This document shows positions 26,110-34,890 of a DNA stretch of 64,000 bases, piece after piece. The translations under genes and the position numbers were made by a program. This DNA is from Oricola nitratireducens (GTDB lineage Bacteria > Pseudomonadota > Alphaproteobacteria > Rhizobiales > Rhizobiaceae), in the NCBI RefSeq assembly GCF_014904745.1, contig NZ_JACZCS010000024.1:35791-99790 (forward strand), in the 5' to 3' direction. Each line of letters opens with the position of its first letter. Position 1 is the first letter of the stretch. Below the pieces are notes generated by a model. That model was not told where the DNA came from and ran no database searches. It worked only from the letters and a program-made list of their open reading frames with translations.

Positions 26110-27391
26110 ACGCATTCTCCAGGTCGATGCGCTGGCCCGCGTGGAAGGCGAGGGCGCGCTTTACGTCCGGCTGAAGGGTGACGAGATCGAAAAGGTCGAG
26201 TTCCGCATCTTCGAGCCGCCGCGCTTCTTCGAGGCGTTCCTGCAGGGGCGCGACGCGCACGAGACGCCGGATATCACCTCGCGCATCTGCGGCATCTGCC
26301 CGATCGCCTATATCATGGGCGCGAGCCAGGCGGTGGAACAGGCGCTCGGCGTCTCGGTGACGCCGGAAATCCACGAACTCAGGCGGCTGATCTATTGCGG
26401 CGAATGGATCCAGAGCCACGTGCTGCACGCGGCGATGCTGCACGCGCCGGATTTCCTCAACCTGCATGACGCGATCAAGATCGCCGAGGTCAATCCGGAG
26501 CTGGTCAAGACGGCACTCAGGTTGAAGAAGATCGGCAACAGTCTGATGGAGGTCGTCGGCGGACGTGCGGTGCATCCGGTCAACACGCGGGTCGGCGGCT
26601 TCTATTCGGCGCCGGACAAGGCCAAGGTGAAGGCGCTGCTGCCGGAACTGGAATGGGGTATCGCCGCGGCGCGCGACGTGGCCGTCGCCTTCTCGAAGTT
26701 CGATTTCCCCGACGACGAATACGACTACACATTCGTGTCGCTGAAGCACCCGGAGACGTATGCCATCGCAGAAGGGCGGCTTGTCTCGAACCGTGGCCTC
26801 GACATCGGCGTGCCCGAATTCAACGACCATTTCTTCGAGGAGCATGTGGCGCGTTCCAACGCGCTGCACGGACACATGAAGGACGGCTCGGCCTATCTAG
26901 TCGGGCCGCTGGCGCGCTATGCAAACAATTACGCGCAGCTGACCGATGCCGTGAAGGAGACCGCGGCGCTGTGCGGCCTCGGCGAGGTGGTGCGCAATCC
27001 GTTCAAGTCGATCCTGGTGCGGATGATCGAGGTGCAATACGCGCTGGAAGAGGCGGCGCGGATCGTGCGCGTCTACGAACCGCCGAAGCAGCCGTTCATC
27101 GACACCCCGCCGAGGGCGGGCGAGGGGCATGGCTGCACCGAGGCACCGCGCGGGATCTGCTACCACACCTACAAGCTCGACGCCGAAGGTCTGGTCACCC
27201 ATGCGCAGATCGTGCCGCCGACCTCGCAGAACCAGCCGCAGATCGAGGCCGACCTGACGCGTGTCGTCGCCGCCAACATGGACATGGCGGACGCCGACCT
27301 GCAGTGGCGCTGCGAACAGACGATCCGCAATTACGATCCCTGCATTTCGTGCGCGACGCATTTCCTGAAACTGACGGTCGAGCGTGTCTGA
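26102..27391 (+). CDS. Group 3b [NiFe]-hydrogenase large subunit (HyhL/HydA-like)
   Basis: A 429-residue catalytic subunit. The first Ni-Fe ligand motif is RICGIC with C63 and C66; the second is DPCISC with C414 and C417, followed by ATH and a nine-residue tail FLKLTVERV that a protease would remove after H420. Group 3b enzymes are soluble, couple H2 to NADP(H) and in some species reduce sulfur. The set beta-CNB-gamma-small-large-protease is characteristic. The 8-base overlap upstream and 8-base overlap downstream mark strict co-expression. Confidence 0.95.
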   Translation: MSERILQVDALARVEGEGALYVRLKGDEIEKVEFRIFEPPRFFEAFLQGRDAHETPDITSRICGICPIAYIMGASQAVEQALGVSVTPEIHELRRLIYCGEWIQSHVLHAAMLHAPDFLNLHDAIKIAEVNPELVKTALRLKKIGNSLMEVVGGRAVHPVNTRVGGFYSAPDKAKVKALLPELEWGIAAARDVAVAFSKFDFPDDEYDYTFVSLKHPETYAIAEGRLVSNRGLDIGVPEFNDHFFEEHVARSNALHGHMKDGSAYLVGPLARYANNYAQLTDAVKETAALCGLGEVVRNPFKSILVRMIEVQYALEEAARIVRVYEPPKQPFIDTPPRAGEGHGCTEAPRGICYHTYKLDAEGLVTHAQIVPPTSQNQPQIEADLTRVVAANMDMADADLQWRCEQTIRNYDPCISCATHFLKLTVERV

Positions 27392-27836
27392 GCAAATGCT
27401 GATCGTCGGTATCGGCAACGCGTTCCGCTCCGACGATGGCGTTGGGCCTTTCGTCGCCGAGGGACTGGCCGCGAAGGGCTTTTCCGCGACCGTACATGCC
27501 GGCGACGGGACCGGGTTGATGGACCTGTTCGACAAGCATGACCGGATCGTGCTCGTCGACGCGACGCGCAGCAATGCGGAGCCGGGCACGCTGATCGCGC
27601 TCGACGCGGCAGCAGCGAAACTTCCCGCCGACCTGTTCCACTATTCGACGCATCGCTTCGGACTGGCCGAGGCCGTGGAGACGGCGCGGGCGCTCGGGAC
27701 ACTGCCACAAAGCGTCTTGGTCTACGGCATCGAGGGCGAGGACTTCGGCGCAGGAACGGCGCTGTCACCAGTCGTCGAAAGCGCGGCGGTGGCGCTGATT
27801 TCGCAATTGGTTGAATCGCTTGGGGACGTTTTCTGA
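27384..27836 (+). CDS. Hydrogenase maturation protease (M52 family) for the group 3b enzyme
   Basis: A 150-residue HybD/HyhL-type endopeptidase with GIGNAFRSDDGVG (its Asp/Glu nickel ligand), VLVDATR and the conserved histidine in STHRFGLAEA. It removes the C-terminal tail of the large subunit after Ni insertion. The GTG at 27384 overlaps the large-subunit stop; an ATG four codons later is equally possible. Its adjacency to the group 3b genes, rather than to hupSL which have their own HupD, points to specificity for this enzyme. Confidence 0.88.
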   Translation: MSEQMLIVGIGNAFRSDDGVGPFVAEGLAAKGFSATVHAGDGTGLMDLFDKHDRIVLVDATRSNAEPGTLIALDAAAAKLPADLFHYSTHRFGLAEAVETARALGTLPQSVLVYGIEGEDFGAGTALSPVVESAAVALISQLVESLGDVF

Positions 27837-27868
27837 CGGATGCGATGCGGGGATACGGAGGAGAACCG

Positions 27869-28663
27869 ATGAACCTGACAGTGGCGGACGATTTCCTGGC
27901 CGAGAGCGAAGTGCTTCATGCCTGCGTCAAGGATTTGCGGGACGCCGATTTCGAGCGCGCGACGCAGTTCAAGGGCTGGACGATCAATGACGTGCTGGTG
28001 CATCTGCATTTCTGGAACGGAGCTGCCGATCTGGCGGCGCGCGACGAGGCGGACTTCCGGCGCCTCGCCGCCGAGGTCTCAGACGTGGTGCGCGAGGGAC
28101 GCCTTCGCCCGTTCGAGAATGCGGCGATCGCTGAACGGGGCCATGCGCTCCGGGACATCTGGATCGACCGTGCCCGCGACATGGCGGCGCGCTGGCGCGA
28201 CTTCGATCCGAAAAGGCGGCTTCCGTGGATCGGACCGTCCATGTCGGCGCGCTCGTCGATGACGGCGCGGCAGATGGAAGGCTGGGCGCACGGTTTCGAG
28301 GTCTTCGACCTGCTCGGCAAAAAGCGCGAGGAAAGCGACCGCATCCGCAACATCGTCGTGCTGGGGATCAACACCTTCGGCTGGTCGCACACTGTGCAGG
28401 GGCTGCCCGTTCCGGACACGATACCGGCGCTTGTCCTGACGGCGCCGTCCGGCGCGGTGTGGGAATTCGGCGATCGGGCGGCGAACGAGATCAGGGGCGA
28501 GGCCGTCGATTTCGCGGCGGTCGTCACGCAAACGCGCGCGCTTGCCGATACCGGTCTGGCGGTCGACGGCGCGGTCGCGCGACGCTGGATGCAGCATGCG
28601 CAGTGCTTTGCCGGTCCGCCGGAAACGCCGCCGTCGAAAGGCAGCCGCCTCCGCTTCTCCTGA
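27869..28663 (+). CDS. DinB-like / maleylpyruvate isomerase N-terminal domain protein (TIGR03084-type)
   Basis: A 264-residue protein with the four-helix DinB/MDMPI fold: an N-terminal helix, the metal-site histidine in FKGWTINDVLVHLHFWN, the segment SARSSMTARQMEGWAHGFEVFDLLG with two more histidine ligands' surroundings, and a C-terminal SCP2-like region (PALVLTAPSGAVWEFG). By family it binds a divalent metal and may act on thiol-linked metabolites. GGAGGAGAACCG precedes the ATG at 27869. It sits between two hydrogenase operons and could be a passenger of the group 3b operon. No link to hydrogenase is established. Confidence 0.75.
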   Translation: MNLTVADDFLAESEVLHACVKDLRDADFERATQFKGWTINDVLVHLHFWNGAADLAARDEADFRRLAAEVSDVVREGRLRPFENAAIAERGHALRDIWIDRARDMAARWRDFDPKRRLPWIGPSMSARSSMTARQMEGWAHGFEVFDLLGKKREESDRIRNIVVLGINTFGWSHTVQGLPVPDTIPALVLTAPSGAVWEFGDRAANEIRGEAVDFAAVVTQTRALADTGLAVDGAVARRWMQHAQCFAGPPETPPSKGSRLRFS

Positions 28664-28708
28664 TCCCGGGGACGGAAGAAAAGCAAGGCAATGCGGGTGG
28701 AAGCGCGC

Positions 28709-28727
28709 TTTCCATTTCGGCTGGAAA
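28709..28727. promoter_or_regulatory. Candidate HoxA enhancer (TTTCCA-N7-TGGAAA) before hupS
   Basis: A perfect inverted repeat of TTTCCA and TGGAAA centred 95 bases upstream of the -24 GG of the hupS sigma-54 promoter. The same hexamers form a dyad at the same distance before hupD. Position suits an NtrC-type activator; binding is inferred. Confidence 0.5.
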
Positions 28728-28811
28728 GCTTTCAGCCATGTCCCGTTTCCGGTTCGGCCCGATTGGTCGTAAAAATACCCAACACACTGAAAGACAAGGA
28801 AAAAGCCTGAC

Positions 28812-28827
28812 TGGCATAGCGGTTGCT
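28812..28827 (+). promoter_or_regulatory. Sigma-54 promoter of hupSLEC
   Basis: TGGCATAGCGGTTGCT fits the -24/-12 consensus TGGCAY-N5-TTGCW with the strict GG-N10-GC spacing (GG at 28813-28814, GC at 28825-28826). The transcript would begin near 28838, about 58 bases before the hupS start. It would need HoxA/HupR and RpoN. Confidence 0.82.
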
Positions 28828-28895
28828 ACAGCCTTGGCGGAAGCGTGCGAAACCCGTCGCGCGCTTTCGGGGACCCAAGAGGAGGAGAAGCCCGC

Positions 28896-29972
28896 ATGAC
28901 AGAAACCTTTTACGAGGTCATGCGCCGTCAGGGGATCACACGGCGCAGTTTCCTGAAATTCTGCAGTCTCACGGCGGCCTCGCTCGGGCTCGGCCCGACA
29001 TTCGCGCCGCAGATCGCGCATGCGATGGAGACCAAGCCGCGCATTCCCGTGCTGTGGCTGCATGGGCTGGAATGCACCTGCTGCTCGGAGAGCTTCATCC
29101 GCTCGGCGCATCCGCTGGCGAAAGACGTCATCCTGTCGATGATCTCGCTCGACTATGACGACACGATCATGGCGGCGGCCGGCCATCAGGCCGAGGCGAT
29201 CATCGACGAGACGATCGAGAAATATGACGGCAACTACATCCTCGCCTGCGAGGGCAATCCGCCGCTGAACCAGGAAGGCATGTCCTGCATCATCGCCGGC
29301 AAGCCCTATCTGGAACAGCTCAAGCACGCCGCCGACCATTGCAAGGCGATCATCTCGTGGGGGTCGTGCGCCTCGTGGGGATGCGTGCAGGCGGCGCGGC
29401 CGAATCCGACCCAGGCGACGCCGATCCACAAGGTGCCGGGTCTGGCGCCGAAGCCGATCATCAAGGTGCCCGGCTGCCCGCCGATCGCCGAGGTGATGAC
29501 GGCGGTGATCACCTATATCCTGACCTTCGAGCGGTTCCCGGAACTCGACCGGCAGGGCCGGCCGAAAATGTTCTATTCGCAGCGTATCCACGACAAGTGC
29601 TACCGCCGGCCGCATTTCGACGCCGGCCAGTTCGTGGAAGCCTTCGACGACGAGGGCGCGCGCAAGGGCTACTGCCTCTACAAGATGGGCTGCAAGGGGC
29701 CGACCACCTACAACGCCTGCTCGACGGTGCGCTGGAACGGCGGCCTGTCCTTCCCGATCCAGTCAGGCCATCCATGCTTCGGCTGCTCCGAGGACGGCTT
29801 CTGGGACAAGGGCTCGTTCTATGACCGGCTGACCGACATCCACGGCTTCGGCATCGAGGCCGACGCAGACAAGATCGGCGGCACGGCCGCAGCCGTCGTC
29901 GGCGTTGCCGCCGCGGCGCATGCCGGGCTCAGCGCCGTCAAGCGCGCCCGCCAGAAGGGAGGGGAAAGCTGA
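28896..29972 (+). CDS. hupS: Oxygen-tolerant uptake [NiFe]-hydrogenase small subunit (group 1d)
   Basis: A 358-residue small subunit with a long Tat signal (RRSFLK at 16-21, cleavage after A43). Mature numbering then matches the known O2-tolerant pattern: C17, C19, C20 in ECTCC and C115, C120 in WGSCASWGC, i.e. the two extra cysteines of the [4Fe-3S] proximal cluster. The medial and distal cluster cysteines are in [17 protein letters not shown] and HPCFGCSE. A hydrophobic C-terminal stretch ([14 protein letters not shown]) anchors it near HupC. Start ATG 28896 has GGAGGAGAAG; an upstream ATG at 28845 adds residues outside the Tat pattern. Transcribed from the sigma-54 promoter. Confidence 0.97.
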   Translation: MTETFYEVMRRQGITRRSFLKFCSLTAASLGLGPTFAPQIAHAMETKPRIPVLWLHGLECTCCSESFIRSAHPLAKDVILSMISLDYDDTIMAAAGHQAEAIIDETIEKYDGNYILACEGNPPLNQEGMSCIIAGKPYLEQLKHAADHCKAIISWGSCASWGCVQAARPNPTQATPIHKVPGLAPKPIIKVPGCPPIAEVMTAVITYILTFERFPELDRQGRPKMFYSQRIHDKCYRRPHFDAGQFVEAFDDEGARKGYCLYKMGCKGPTTYNACSTVRWNGGLSFPIQSGHPCFGCSEDGFWDKGSFYDRLTDIHGFGIEADADKIGGTAAAVVGVAAAAHAGLSAVKRARQKGGES

Positions 29973-31771
29973 TGACCACGATGCAGACACCGAACGGTTT
30001 CAACCTCGACACATCCGGCCAGCGCGTCGTCGTCGATCCGGTCACCCGGATCGAGGGCCACATGCGTTGCGAGGTCAATGTCGACGAGAACAACATCATC
30101 CGCAACGCGGTCTCCACCGGCACGATGTGGCGGGGACTGGAGGTCATCCTGAAGGGGCGCGATCCGCGAGACGCCTGGGCGTTCACCCAGCGCATCTGCG
30201 GCGTCTGCACGGGCACGCATGCGCTGACCTCGGTGCGCGCGGTGGAAGACGCGCTCGGGATCGACATTCCCGAGAACGCCAACTCGATCCGCAACATCAT
30301 GCAGTTGTCGCTGCAGGTGCACGACCATCTGGTGCATTTCTACCACCTGCACGCGCTCGACTGGGTGAATCCGGTCAATGCCCTGAAGGCCGATCCGAAA
30401 GCGACGTCGGAACTGCAGCAGTCGGTCTCGCCGCATCATCCGAAGTCGTCGCCGGGCTATTTCCGCGATGTGCAGAACCGGCTGAAGAAATTCGTGGAAT
30501 CCGGCCAGCTTGGCCCGTTCAAGAACGGCTACTGGACCAACCCGGCCTATCTCCTGCCGCCGGAAGCCGACCTGATGGCGGTGACGCATTATCTCGAGGC
30601 GCTCGATTTCCAGAAGGAGATCATGACGACGCGCACCATCTTCGGCGGCAAGGACATCCATCCAAACTGGCTGGTCGGCGGCGTGCCCTGCGCAATCAAT
30701 ATCGACGGCCCGCTGGCCGCCGGCGCGCCGGTCAACATGGACCGGCTCAACTACGTCTCCGGCGTCATCGACCGGACGCTGGAATTCGTCAAGAACGTCT
30801 ATATCCCGGATCTTTTCGCGATCGCGCAGTTCTACAAGGGCTGGCTCTATGGCGGCGGGCTGTCGGGGCAGAGCGTGCTTGCCTATGGCGACATCCCGGA
30901 CCGGGCGAACGACTATTCGGCCGGTAACCTGCTGATGCCGCGCGGCGCGATCATCAACGGCAACCTAAAGGAGGTGCACGAGGTCGATCATCGCGATCCC
31001 GAGCAGATCCAGGAGTTCGTGCCGCACAGCTGGTACGCCTATCCAGACGAGGCCAAGGGCCTGCATCCATGGGACGGGATCACCGAGCCGAACTACGCGC
31101 TTGGGCCGAACCTCGTCGGAACCAGCACCAACATCCAGCAGATCGACGAATCCGCGAAATATTCCTGGATCAAGGCGCCGCGCTGGCGCGGTCACGCGAT
31201 GGAGGTCGGGCCGCTGGCGCGTTACGTCGTCGGCTATGCGCAGGGGCACGAATATTTCACCGAGCAGATCAACCGGACCCTGAAGACGCTCGACGTGCCG
31301 GTGGACGCGCTGTTCTCGACGCTCGGCCGCACGGCGGCGCGCGCGCTGGAATGCGAGTGGGCGGCCGAGATGCAGCGGTATTTCATGGACAAGCTGATTG
31401 CCAACATCAAGGCGGGCGACACGGCGACGGCCAATGTCGAGAAGTTCGATCCGAAGACCTGGCCAAGCGAGGTCAAGGGCGTCGGCTTCACCGAGGCTCC
31501 GCGCGGCGCGCTGGCGCACTGGATCAGGATCAAGGACACCAAGATCGACAATTACCAGTGCGTCGTGCCGACCACGTGGAACGGTTCCCCGCGCGACAAC
31601 GAAGGCAATATCGGGGCGTTCGAGGCATCGCTCATGAACACGAAGATGGAGCGGCCGGAGGAGCCGGTGGAAATCCTGCGCACGCTGCATTCGTTCGATC
31701 CGTGCCTTGCCTGTTCGACCCATGTGATGGGGCCGGACGGCGAGGAAATGGCCGAAATCAAGGTCCGCTAG
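29972..31771 (+). CDS. hupL: Uptake [NiFe]-hydrogenase large subunit (group 1d)
   Basis: A 599-residue catalytic subunit with [12 protein letters not shown] at the N-terminus, the first ligand motif RICGVC (C76, C79) and the second [10 protein letters not shown] 15-residue tail starting VMGPDG is removed by HupD after Ni insertion. The ATG overlaps the hupS stop (ATGA). It splits H2 at the periplasmic side of the membrane together with HupS, passing electrons via HupC to quinone. Length and motifs are typical for the rhizobial/Ralstonia membrane-bound enzyme. Confidence 0.97.
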   Translation: MTTMQTPNGFNLDTSGQRVVVDPVTRIEGHMRCEVNVDENNIIRNAVSTGTMWRGLEVILKGRDPRDAWAFTQRICGVCTGTHALTSVRAVEDALGIDIPENANSIRNIMQLSLQVHDHLVHFYHLHALDWVNPVNALKADPKATSELQQSVSPHHPKSSPGYFRDVQNRLKKFVESGQLGPFKNGYWTNPAYLLPPEADLMAVTHYLEALDFQKEIMTTRTIFGGKDIHPNWLVGGVPCAINIDGPLAAGAPVNMDRLNYVSGVIDRTLEFVKNVYIPDLFAIAQFYKGWLYGGGLSGQSVLAYGDIPDRANDYSAGNLLMPRGAIINGNLKEVHEVDHRDPEQIQEFVPHSWYAYPDEAKGLHPWDGITEPNYALGPNLVGTSTNIQQIDESAKYSWIKAPRWRGHAMEVGPLARYVVGYAQGHEYFTEQINRTLKTLDVPVDALFSTLGRTAARALECEWAAEMQRYFMDKLIANIKAGDTATANVEKFDPKTWPSEVKGVGFTEAPRGALAHWIRIKDTKIDNYQCVVPTTWNGSPRDNEGNIGAFEASLMNTKMERPEEPVEILRTLHSFDPCLACSTHVMGPDGEEMAEIKVR

Positions 31772-31785
31772 AGGAGGATGGGATC

Positions 31786-32355
31786 ATGACTTTCGCATTG
31801 AAAAGAACGCTCGCCGTAGCGGGCCTGACACTGGCGGCAACGCCGGCGTTCGCCCATACCGGCGGCACGGTGGCCGGTTTCGCGTCCGGCTTCGCCCACC
31901 CGATCCTGGGGCTCGATCATCTGATGGCGATGGTGGCGGTCGGCGTCTGGTCCGCCGCCCAGCCGGCGCGGCTCGCGTGGCGCGGGCCGGCGGTCTTCGT
32001 CGCCATGCTGGGCGTCGGCGCGCTGCTCGGCATGAACGGCATTTCTATGCCCTTCGTCGAGCCGGGCATTCTGGCGTCGGTCGTCATTCTCGGGCTGATG
32101 ATCGCGGCGGCGCGCATGCTGCCGGCGGCGCTCGGCCTCGTGGCGATCGGCGGATTCGCGCTGTTGCACGGCCATGCGCACGGGACCGAGGCGGCCGGTG
32201 CGCTTGCCGGCTACATGACCGGCTTCCTGTTGGCGAGCGCGCTCCTGCACGGCGCGGGCTATGGCGCGGGGCGGATCGCCGCGATGATGCGTTTCGGCCT
32301 GATCGCCTCGGGCCTCGCGATCGCCGCTGGCGGTCTCGTGCTGGCCGGCGGGTGA
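31786..32355 (+). CDS. hupE: HupE/UreJ family nickel-transport protein
   Basis: A 189-residue protein with a signal-like N-terminus (cleaved near TPAFAHTGG), six or so membrane helices and the HupE motif HPxxGxDHL[LM]AM (HPILGLDHLMAM), plus histidines in LLHGHAHG that can bind metal. Rhizobial HupE mediates nickel entry for hydrogenase synthesis. Here it lies between hupL and hupC, an order that differs from the usual hupSLCDEF. GAGGAGGATGGG gives a strong ribosome site. Confidence 0.92.
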   Translation: MTFALKRTLAVAGLTLAATPAFAHTGGTVAGFASGFAHPILGLDHLMAMVAVGVWSAAQPARLAWRGPAVFVAMLGVGALLGMNGISMPFVEPGILASVVILGLMIAAARMLPAALGLVAIGGFALLHGHAHGTEAAGALAGYMTGFLLASALLHGAGYGAGRIAAMMRFGLIASGLAIAAGGLVLAGG

Positions 32356-32365
32356 GGAGGGGATC

Positions 32366-33082
32366 GTGAGCACAGACATCACAACGACACCGCATTCCGA
32401 AGAGGCCGTTTATGTCTATCAGGCGCCGGTTCGCCTGTGGCACTGGGTGAACGCGTCCTCGATCCTCGTGCTCGGCATTACCGGCTACCTGATCGGCTCG
32501 CCGCCGCCGTCCGTCGGCGGCGAGGCGAGCGCATCCTTCCTGTTCGGCTGGATCCGCTATCTGCATTTCGCCGCCGCCTATATCCTGATCGCCGGCTTTC
32601 TGTTCCGGGTCTACTGGGCCTTTGTCGGCAATTCGCATGCGCGGCAGATATTCCTGCCGCCGGTCTGGCGCGGCTCGTTCTGGAAGGAACTGTTCCACGA
32701 GGTGGCCTGGTACGCGATGATCGCCAAGCAGCCGCTGAAATATTCCGGCCACAACCCGCTGGCGACGCTTACCATGCATCTGATGTTCGTCTGGGGCATC
32801 GTCTTCATGATGGTGACCGGGCTCGCGCTTTACGGCGAGGGCGCGGGCATGGGGTCGTGGCAGTACGACTTCTTTTCGTCCTGGGTGATCCCGCTGTTCG
32901 GCCAGAGCCAGGACGTGCACACATGGCACCATCTCGGCCTGTGGCTGATCGTCAGCTTCGTCATCGTGCATGTCTATGCCGCGGTCCGCGAGGATATCAT
33001 GTCGCGGCAATCGATCATGTCGTCGATGTTTTCCGGCTGGCGCACCTTCCGGGACGGGAAGCCTGGCGACGATATTCACTGA
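32366..33082 (+). CDS. hupC: Ni/Fe-hydrogenase b-type cytochrome subunit
   Basis: A 238-residue membrane cytochrome with four helices and the HupC/HyaC histidines (LWHWVNASSI in helix 1; RYLHFAAAYIL; the THHLGLW-like TWHHLGLWL in helix 4) that hold two b hemes. It takes electrons from the HupS distal cluster to the quinone pool. GTG start at 32366 with GGAGGGG upstream. A strong terminator follows 30 bases after its stop, ending the structural operon. Confidence 0.93.
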   Translation: MSTDITTTPHSEEAVYVYQAPVRLWHWVNASSILVLGITGYLIGSPPPSVGGEASASFLFGWIRYLHFAAAYILIAGFLFRVYWAFVGNSHARQIFLPPVWRGSFWKELFHEVAWYAMIAKQPLKYSGHNPLATLTMHLMFVWGIVFMMVTGLALYGEGAGMGSWQYDFFSSWVIPLFGQSQDVHTWHHLGLWLIVSFVIVHVYAAVREDIMSRQSIMSSMFSGWRTFRDGKPGDDIH

Positions 33083-33111
33083 TCCGCCTCCTCCATTTCA
33101 GCGGTTACTTT

Positions 33112-33137
33112 GCGGGGCTTTCGGGCCCCGCTTTTTT
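33112..33137 (+). terminator. Rho-independent terminator after hupC
   Basis: A perfect 7-bp GC stem (GCGGGGC at 33112-33118, GCCCCGC at 33125-33131) with a six-base loop is directly followed by TTTTTT. This is the strongest classic terminator in the window. It separates hupSLEC from the maturation block. Confidence 0.9.
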
Positions 33138-33225
33138 GTGCCGCCGGATGGATAGCGCGCGTTTTCACGTTGAGCGCCGTCTTTCCACTCCGAAACGCGC
33201 ACCCCGGACGGCTATGGAAGTTATC

Positions 33226-33251
33226 TTTCCAATATCCGATAGAAGTGGAAA
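33226..33251. promoter_or_regulatory. Candidate HoxA enhancer (TTTCCA-N14-TGGAAA) before hupD
   Basis: A perfect TTTCCA/TGGAAA inverted repeat, centred about 90 bases upstream of the -24 GG of the hupD promoter. Extra copies are TTTCCA at 33182-33187 and TGGAAG at 33215-33220. It repeats the arrangement found before hupS. Confidence 0.48.
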
Positions 33252-33326
33252 TATACCTTTCAACCGAGATTTGCCGGCAGCGCGGATTTGACCGGGAAAC
33301 CCATGGTTACCGGCGGTTTCGCGAAC

Positions 33327-33342
33327 TGGCACACGGCTTGCG
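33327..33342 (+). promoter_or_regulatory. Sigma-54 promoter of the hupD-hypF maturation block
   Basis: TGGCACACGGCTTGCG matches the -24/-12 consensus almost fully (TGGCAC-N5-TTGC; GG at 33328-33329, GC at 33340-33341). The transcript would start near 33353. It would drive the 18-gene block whose own products HoxA, HoxJ and HoxBC control it. Confidence 0.85.
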
Positions 33343-33415
33343 AAAGCATTGCCATCAGGGAGGGTCCCGCAAGGGACATAAAGACATCCTGGGGACGTCT
33401 TGGGAGGAGGTTCTC

Positions 33416-34102
33416 GTGACAGACACGGCACCGAACGTGCTGATCCTCGGCATCGGCAATCTGTTGTGGGCGGATGAAGGCTTCGGCGTGCGCGCTGTCG
33501 AGGAACTGCACCGCGCCTATGCCTTTGGCGACAATGTCCGGATCATGGACGGCGGCACGCAGGGCATCTATCTCGTCCAGCACATTCGCGAGGCCGATAT
33601 CCTGATCGTGTTCGACGCGGTCGATTACGGCCTGCCACCCGGCACGCTGAAACGCGTCGAGGGCGACGAAGTGCCGAAATTTCTCGGCATCAAGAAGATT
33701 TCGCTGCACCAGACCGGTTTCCAGGAGGTGCTCGCGATGGCGGAGATGATGGGCGATTATCCCGATCAACTGATGCTGGTCGGCGTCCAGCCGGTCGAAC
33801 TGGAGGATTACGGCGGCAGCCTGCGGCCGCAGGTCAAGGCGCAGATCGACCCGGCCATCGACGCGGCTCTAGCGTTCCTTGCCGAGCGCGGCGTCACGGC
33901 GGAACGCCGGAGCGTGCCGCTTGGCGAGGACGACACGATCGCCTCGCTCGAGATGACACTTCAGCGCTACGAGGCGGAACGGCCGGGAGAGGCCGATGCC
34001 CTCCGGCACGGCGACGCCCGCGTGCTCGCCGGCGAAGCCTGGCGCGGTCCGGACGATTTCGACGCCGAGATGGAACGCCTCGTCAAAGGGCAGGCCGGCT
34101 AA
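33416..34102 (+). CDS. hupD: Uptake-hydrogenase maturation protease
   Basis: A 228-residue M52 endopeptidase with GIGNLLWADEGFG (the glutamate binds nickel), VFDAVDYG and the histidine in KISLHQTGFQEVL. It trims the HupL tail. The GTG at 33416 has GGGAGGAGG five bases ahead; the frame extends far upstream without meaning. It is the first gene of the maturation block, apart from the structural genes. The C-terminal 30 residues after position 200 are longer than in many homologues. Confidence 0.94.
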   Translation: MTDTAPNVLILGIGNLLWADEGFGVRAVEELHRAYAFGDNVRIMDGGTQGIYLVQHIREADILIVFDAVDYGLPPGTLKRVEGDEVPKFLGIKKISLHQTGFQEVLAMAEMMGDYPDQLMLVGVQPVELEDYGGSLRPQVKAQIDPAIDAALAFLAERGVTAERRSVPLGEDDTIASLEMTLQRYEAERPGEADALRHGDARVLAGEAWRGPDDFDAEMERLVKGQAG

Positions 34103-34416
34103 TGTGCATCGGCATTCCCATGCAGGTGATCGAGGCGGGCGCGGGAGGCGCGCTTTGCCGGGCGCGCGATGGCGAGCATCGCATCGACACGAGCCTCGTC
34201 GGGGCCGTCGAGCCAGGAAACTGGGTGATGGTGTTCCTCGGCGCGGCGCGCGAGGTGATCTCGGAAGAGGCGGCTCGGCAATCCGCCGACGCCATCGCCG
34301 CGCTGGAAATGGTCATGCGCGGCGAGGGCGGCTTCGAGCATCTCTTCGCCGATCTGATCGATCGCGAACCCGAATTGCCGGACTTCCTGCGCCCGAAGAC
34401 GCAGGACAACGCCTGA
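34102..34416 (+). CDS. hupF: HypC-family chaperone specific to the uptake hydrogenase
   Basis: A 104-residue HypC-like protein starting MCIGIP, where C2 is the residue that binds the Fe(CN)2CO unit and the large subunit. The C-terminal extension (EHLFADLIDREPELPDFL) distinguishes HupF from HypC. HupF is known to protect HupL assembly in the presence of oxygen in Rhizobium. TAATG overlap with hupD. Confidence 0.92.
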   Translation: MCIGIPMQVIEAGAGGALCRARDGEHRIDTSLVGAVEPGNWVMVFLGAAREVISEEAARQSADAIAALEMVMRGEGGFEHLFADLIDREPELPDFLRPKTQDNA

Positions 34417-34430
34417 TGAAAGGACGCCTC

Positions 34431-34865
34431 ATGTTTTCACCATTGCTGCAATCGATCGTCGAACGCGAGGGTTATCGTGTCGTCACCGACGACGATCTCT
34501 CCGCGGCGGCCGAGCCCGTTCTCTTCACGATGCTGTTCGTGGCGGGCGACGCCGAGCGCATCGCCGAAAGCAACGACGTCGCCGTCGTCGTGCCGGAACT
34601 CGACAAGGCCTTCGAAGGCGCGGTGACGGTGCTGGTCGCGGATCGCGACAGCGAGCGCGACATCCAGCGGCGCTATCGCTTCAACGCCTTTCCGGCACTG
34701 ATCTTCTTGCGTCATGGCGAATATCTCGGCTGCATCCAGCGGGTCCAGGATTGGACCGACTATCTGCGCGCGATCCCGGACATTCTCGCGCGCGAGCCGA
34801 GCAACCCGCCGCCCTTCAAGTTTCCCGACGGATGCGGCGCGCCGCAGCCGAACCTGCAGCACTGA
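34431..34865 (+). CDS. hupG: Thioredoxin-like hydrogenase assembly protein HupG (HyaE family)
   Basis: A 144-residue HyaE/HupG protein with a thioredoxin-like fold but no CxxC (VADRDSERDIQRRYRFNAFPALIFLRHGEYLGCI). It holds the Tat-borne small subunit during cluster assembly. ATG 34431 has AAGGA seven bases ahead; an ATG at 34416, overlapping the hupF stop, would add five residues. Confidence 0.88.
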   Translation: MFSPLLQSIVEREGYRVVTDDDLSAAAEPVLFTMLFVAGDAERIAESNDVAVVVPELDKAFEGAVTVLVADRDSERDIQRRYRFNAFPALIFLRHGEYLGCIQRVQDWTDYLRAIPDILAREPSNPPPFKFPDGCGAPQPNLQH

Positions 34866-34890
34866 TCCAACCCGAGCGAGGACCTGAGCC

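Larger units (their letters stand above)
33083..33415. other. 333-base gap with terminator, enhancer hexamers and second sigma-54 promoter
   Basis: In order it holds the hupC terminator (33112-33137), four TTTCCA/TGGAA-type hexamers (33182, 33215, 33226, 33246), a sigma-54 promoter (33327-33342) and the ribosome site GGGAGGAGG of hupD. The hexamer zone is AT-rich in an otherwise GC-rich neighbourhood, as expected for an activator and bending region. No coding capacity is seen. Confidence 0.75.

Noticed and set aside
28845..28895. An upstream ATG start for hupS
   Set aside because: It would add 17 residues before the Tat signal, while ATG 28896 has an excellent ribosome site and gives family-like numbering.
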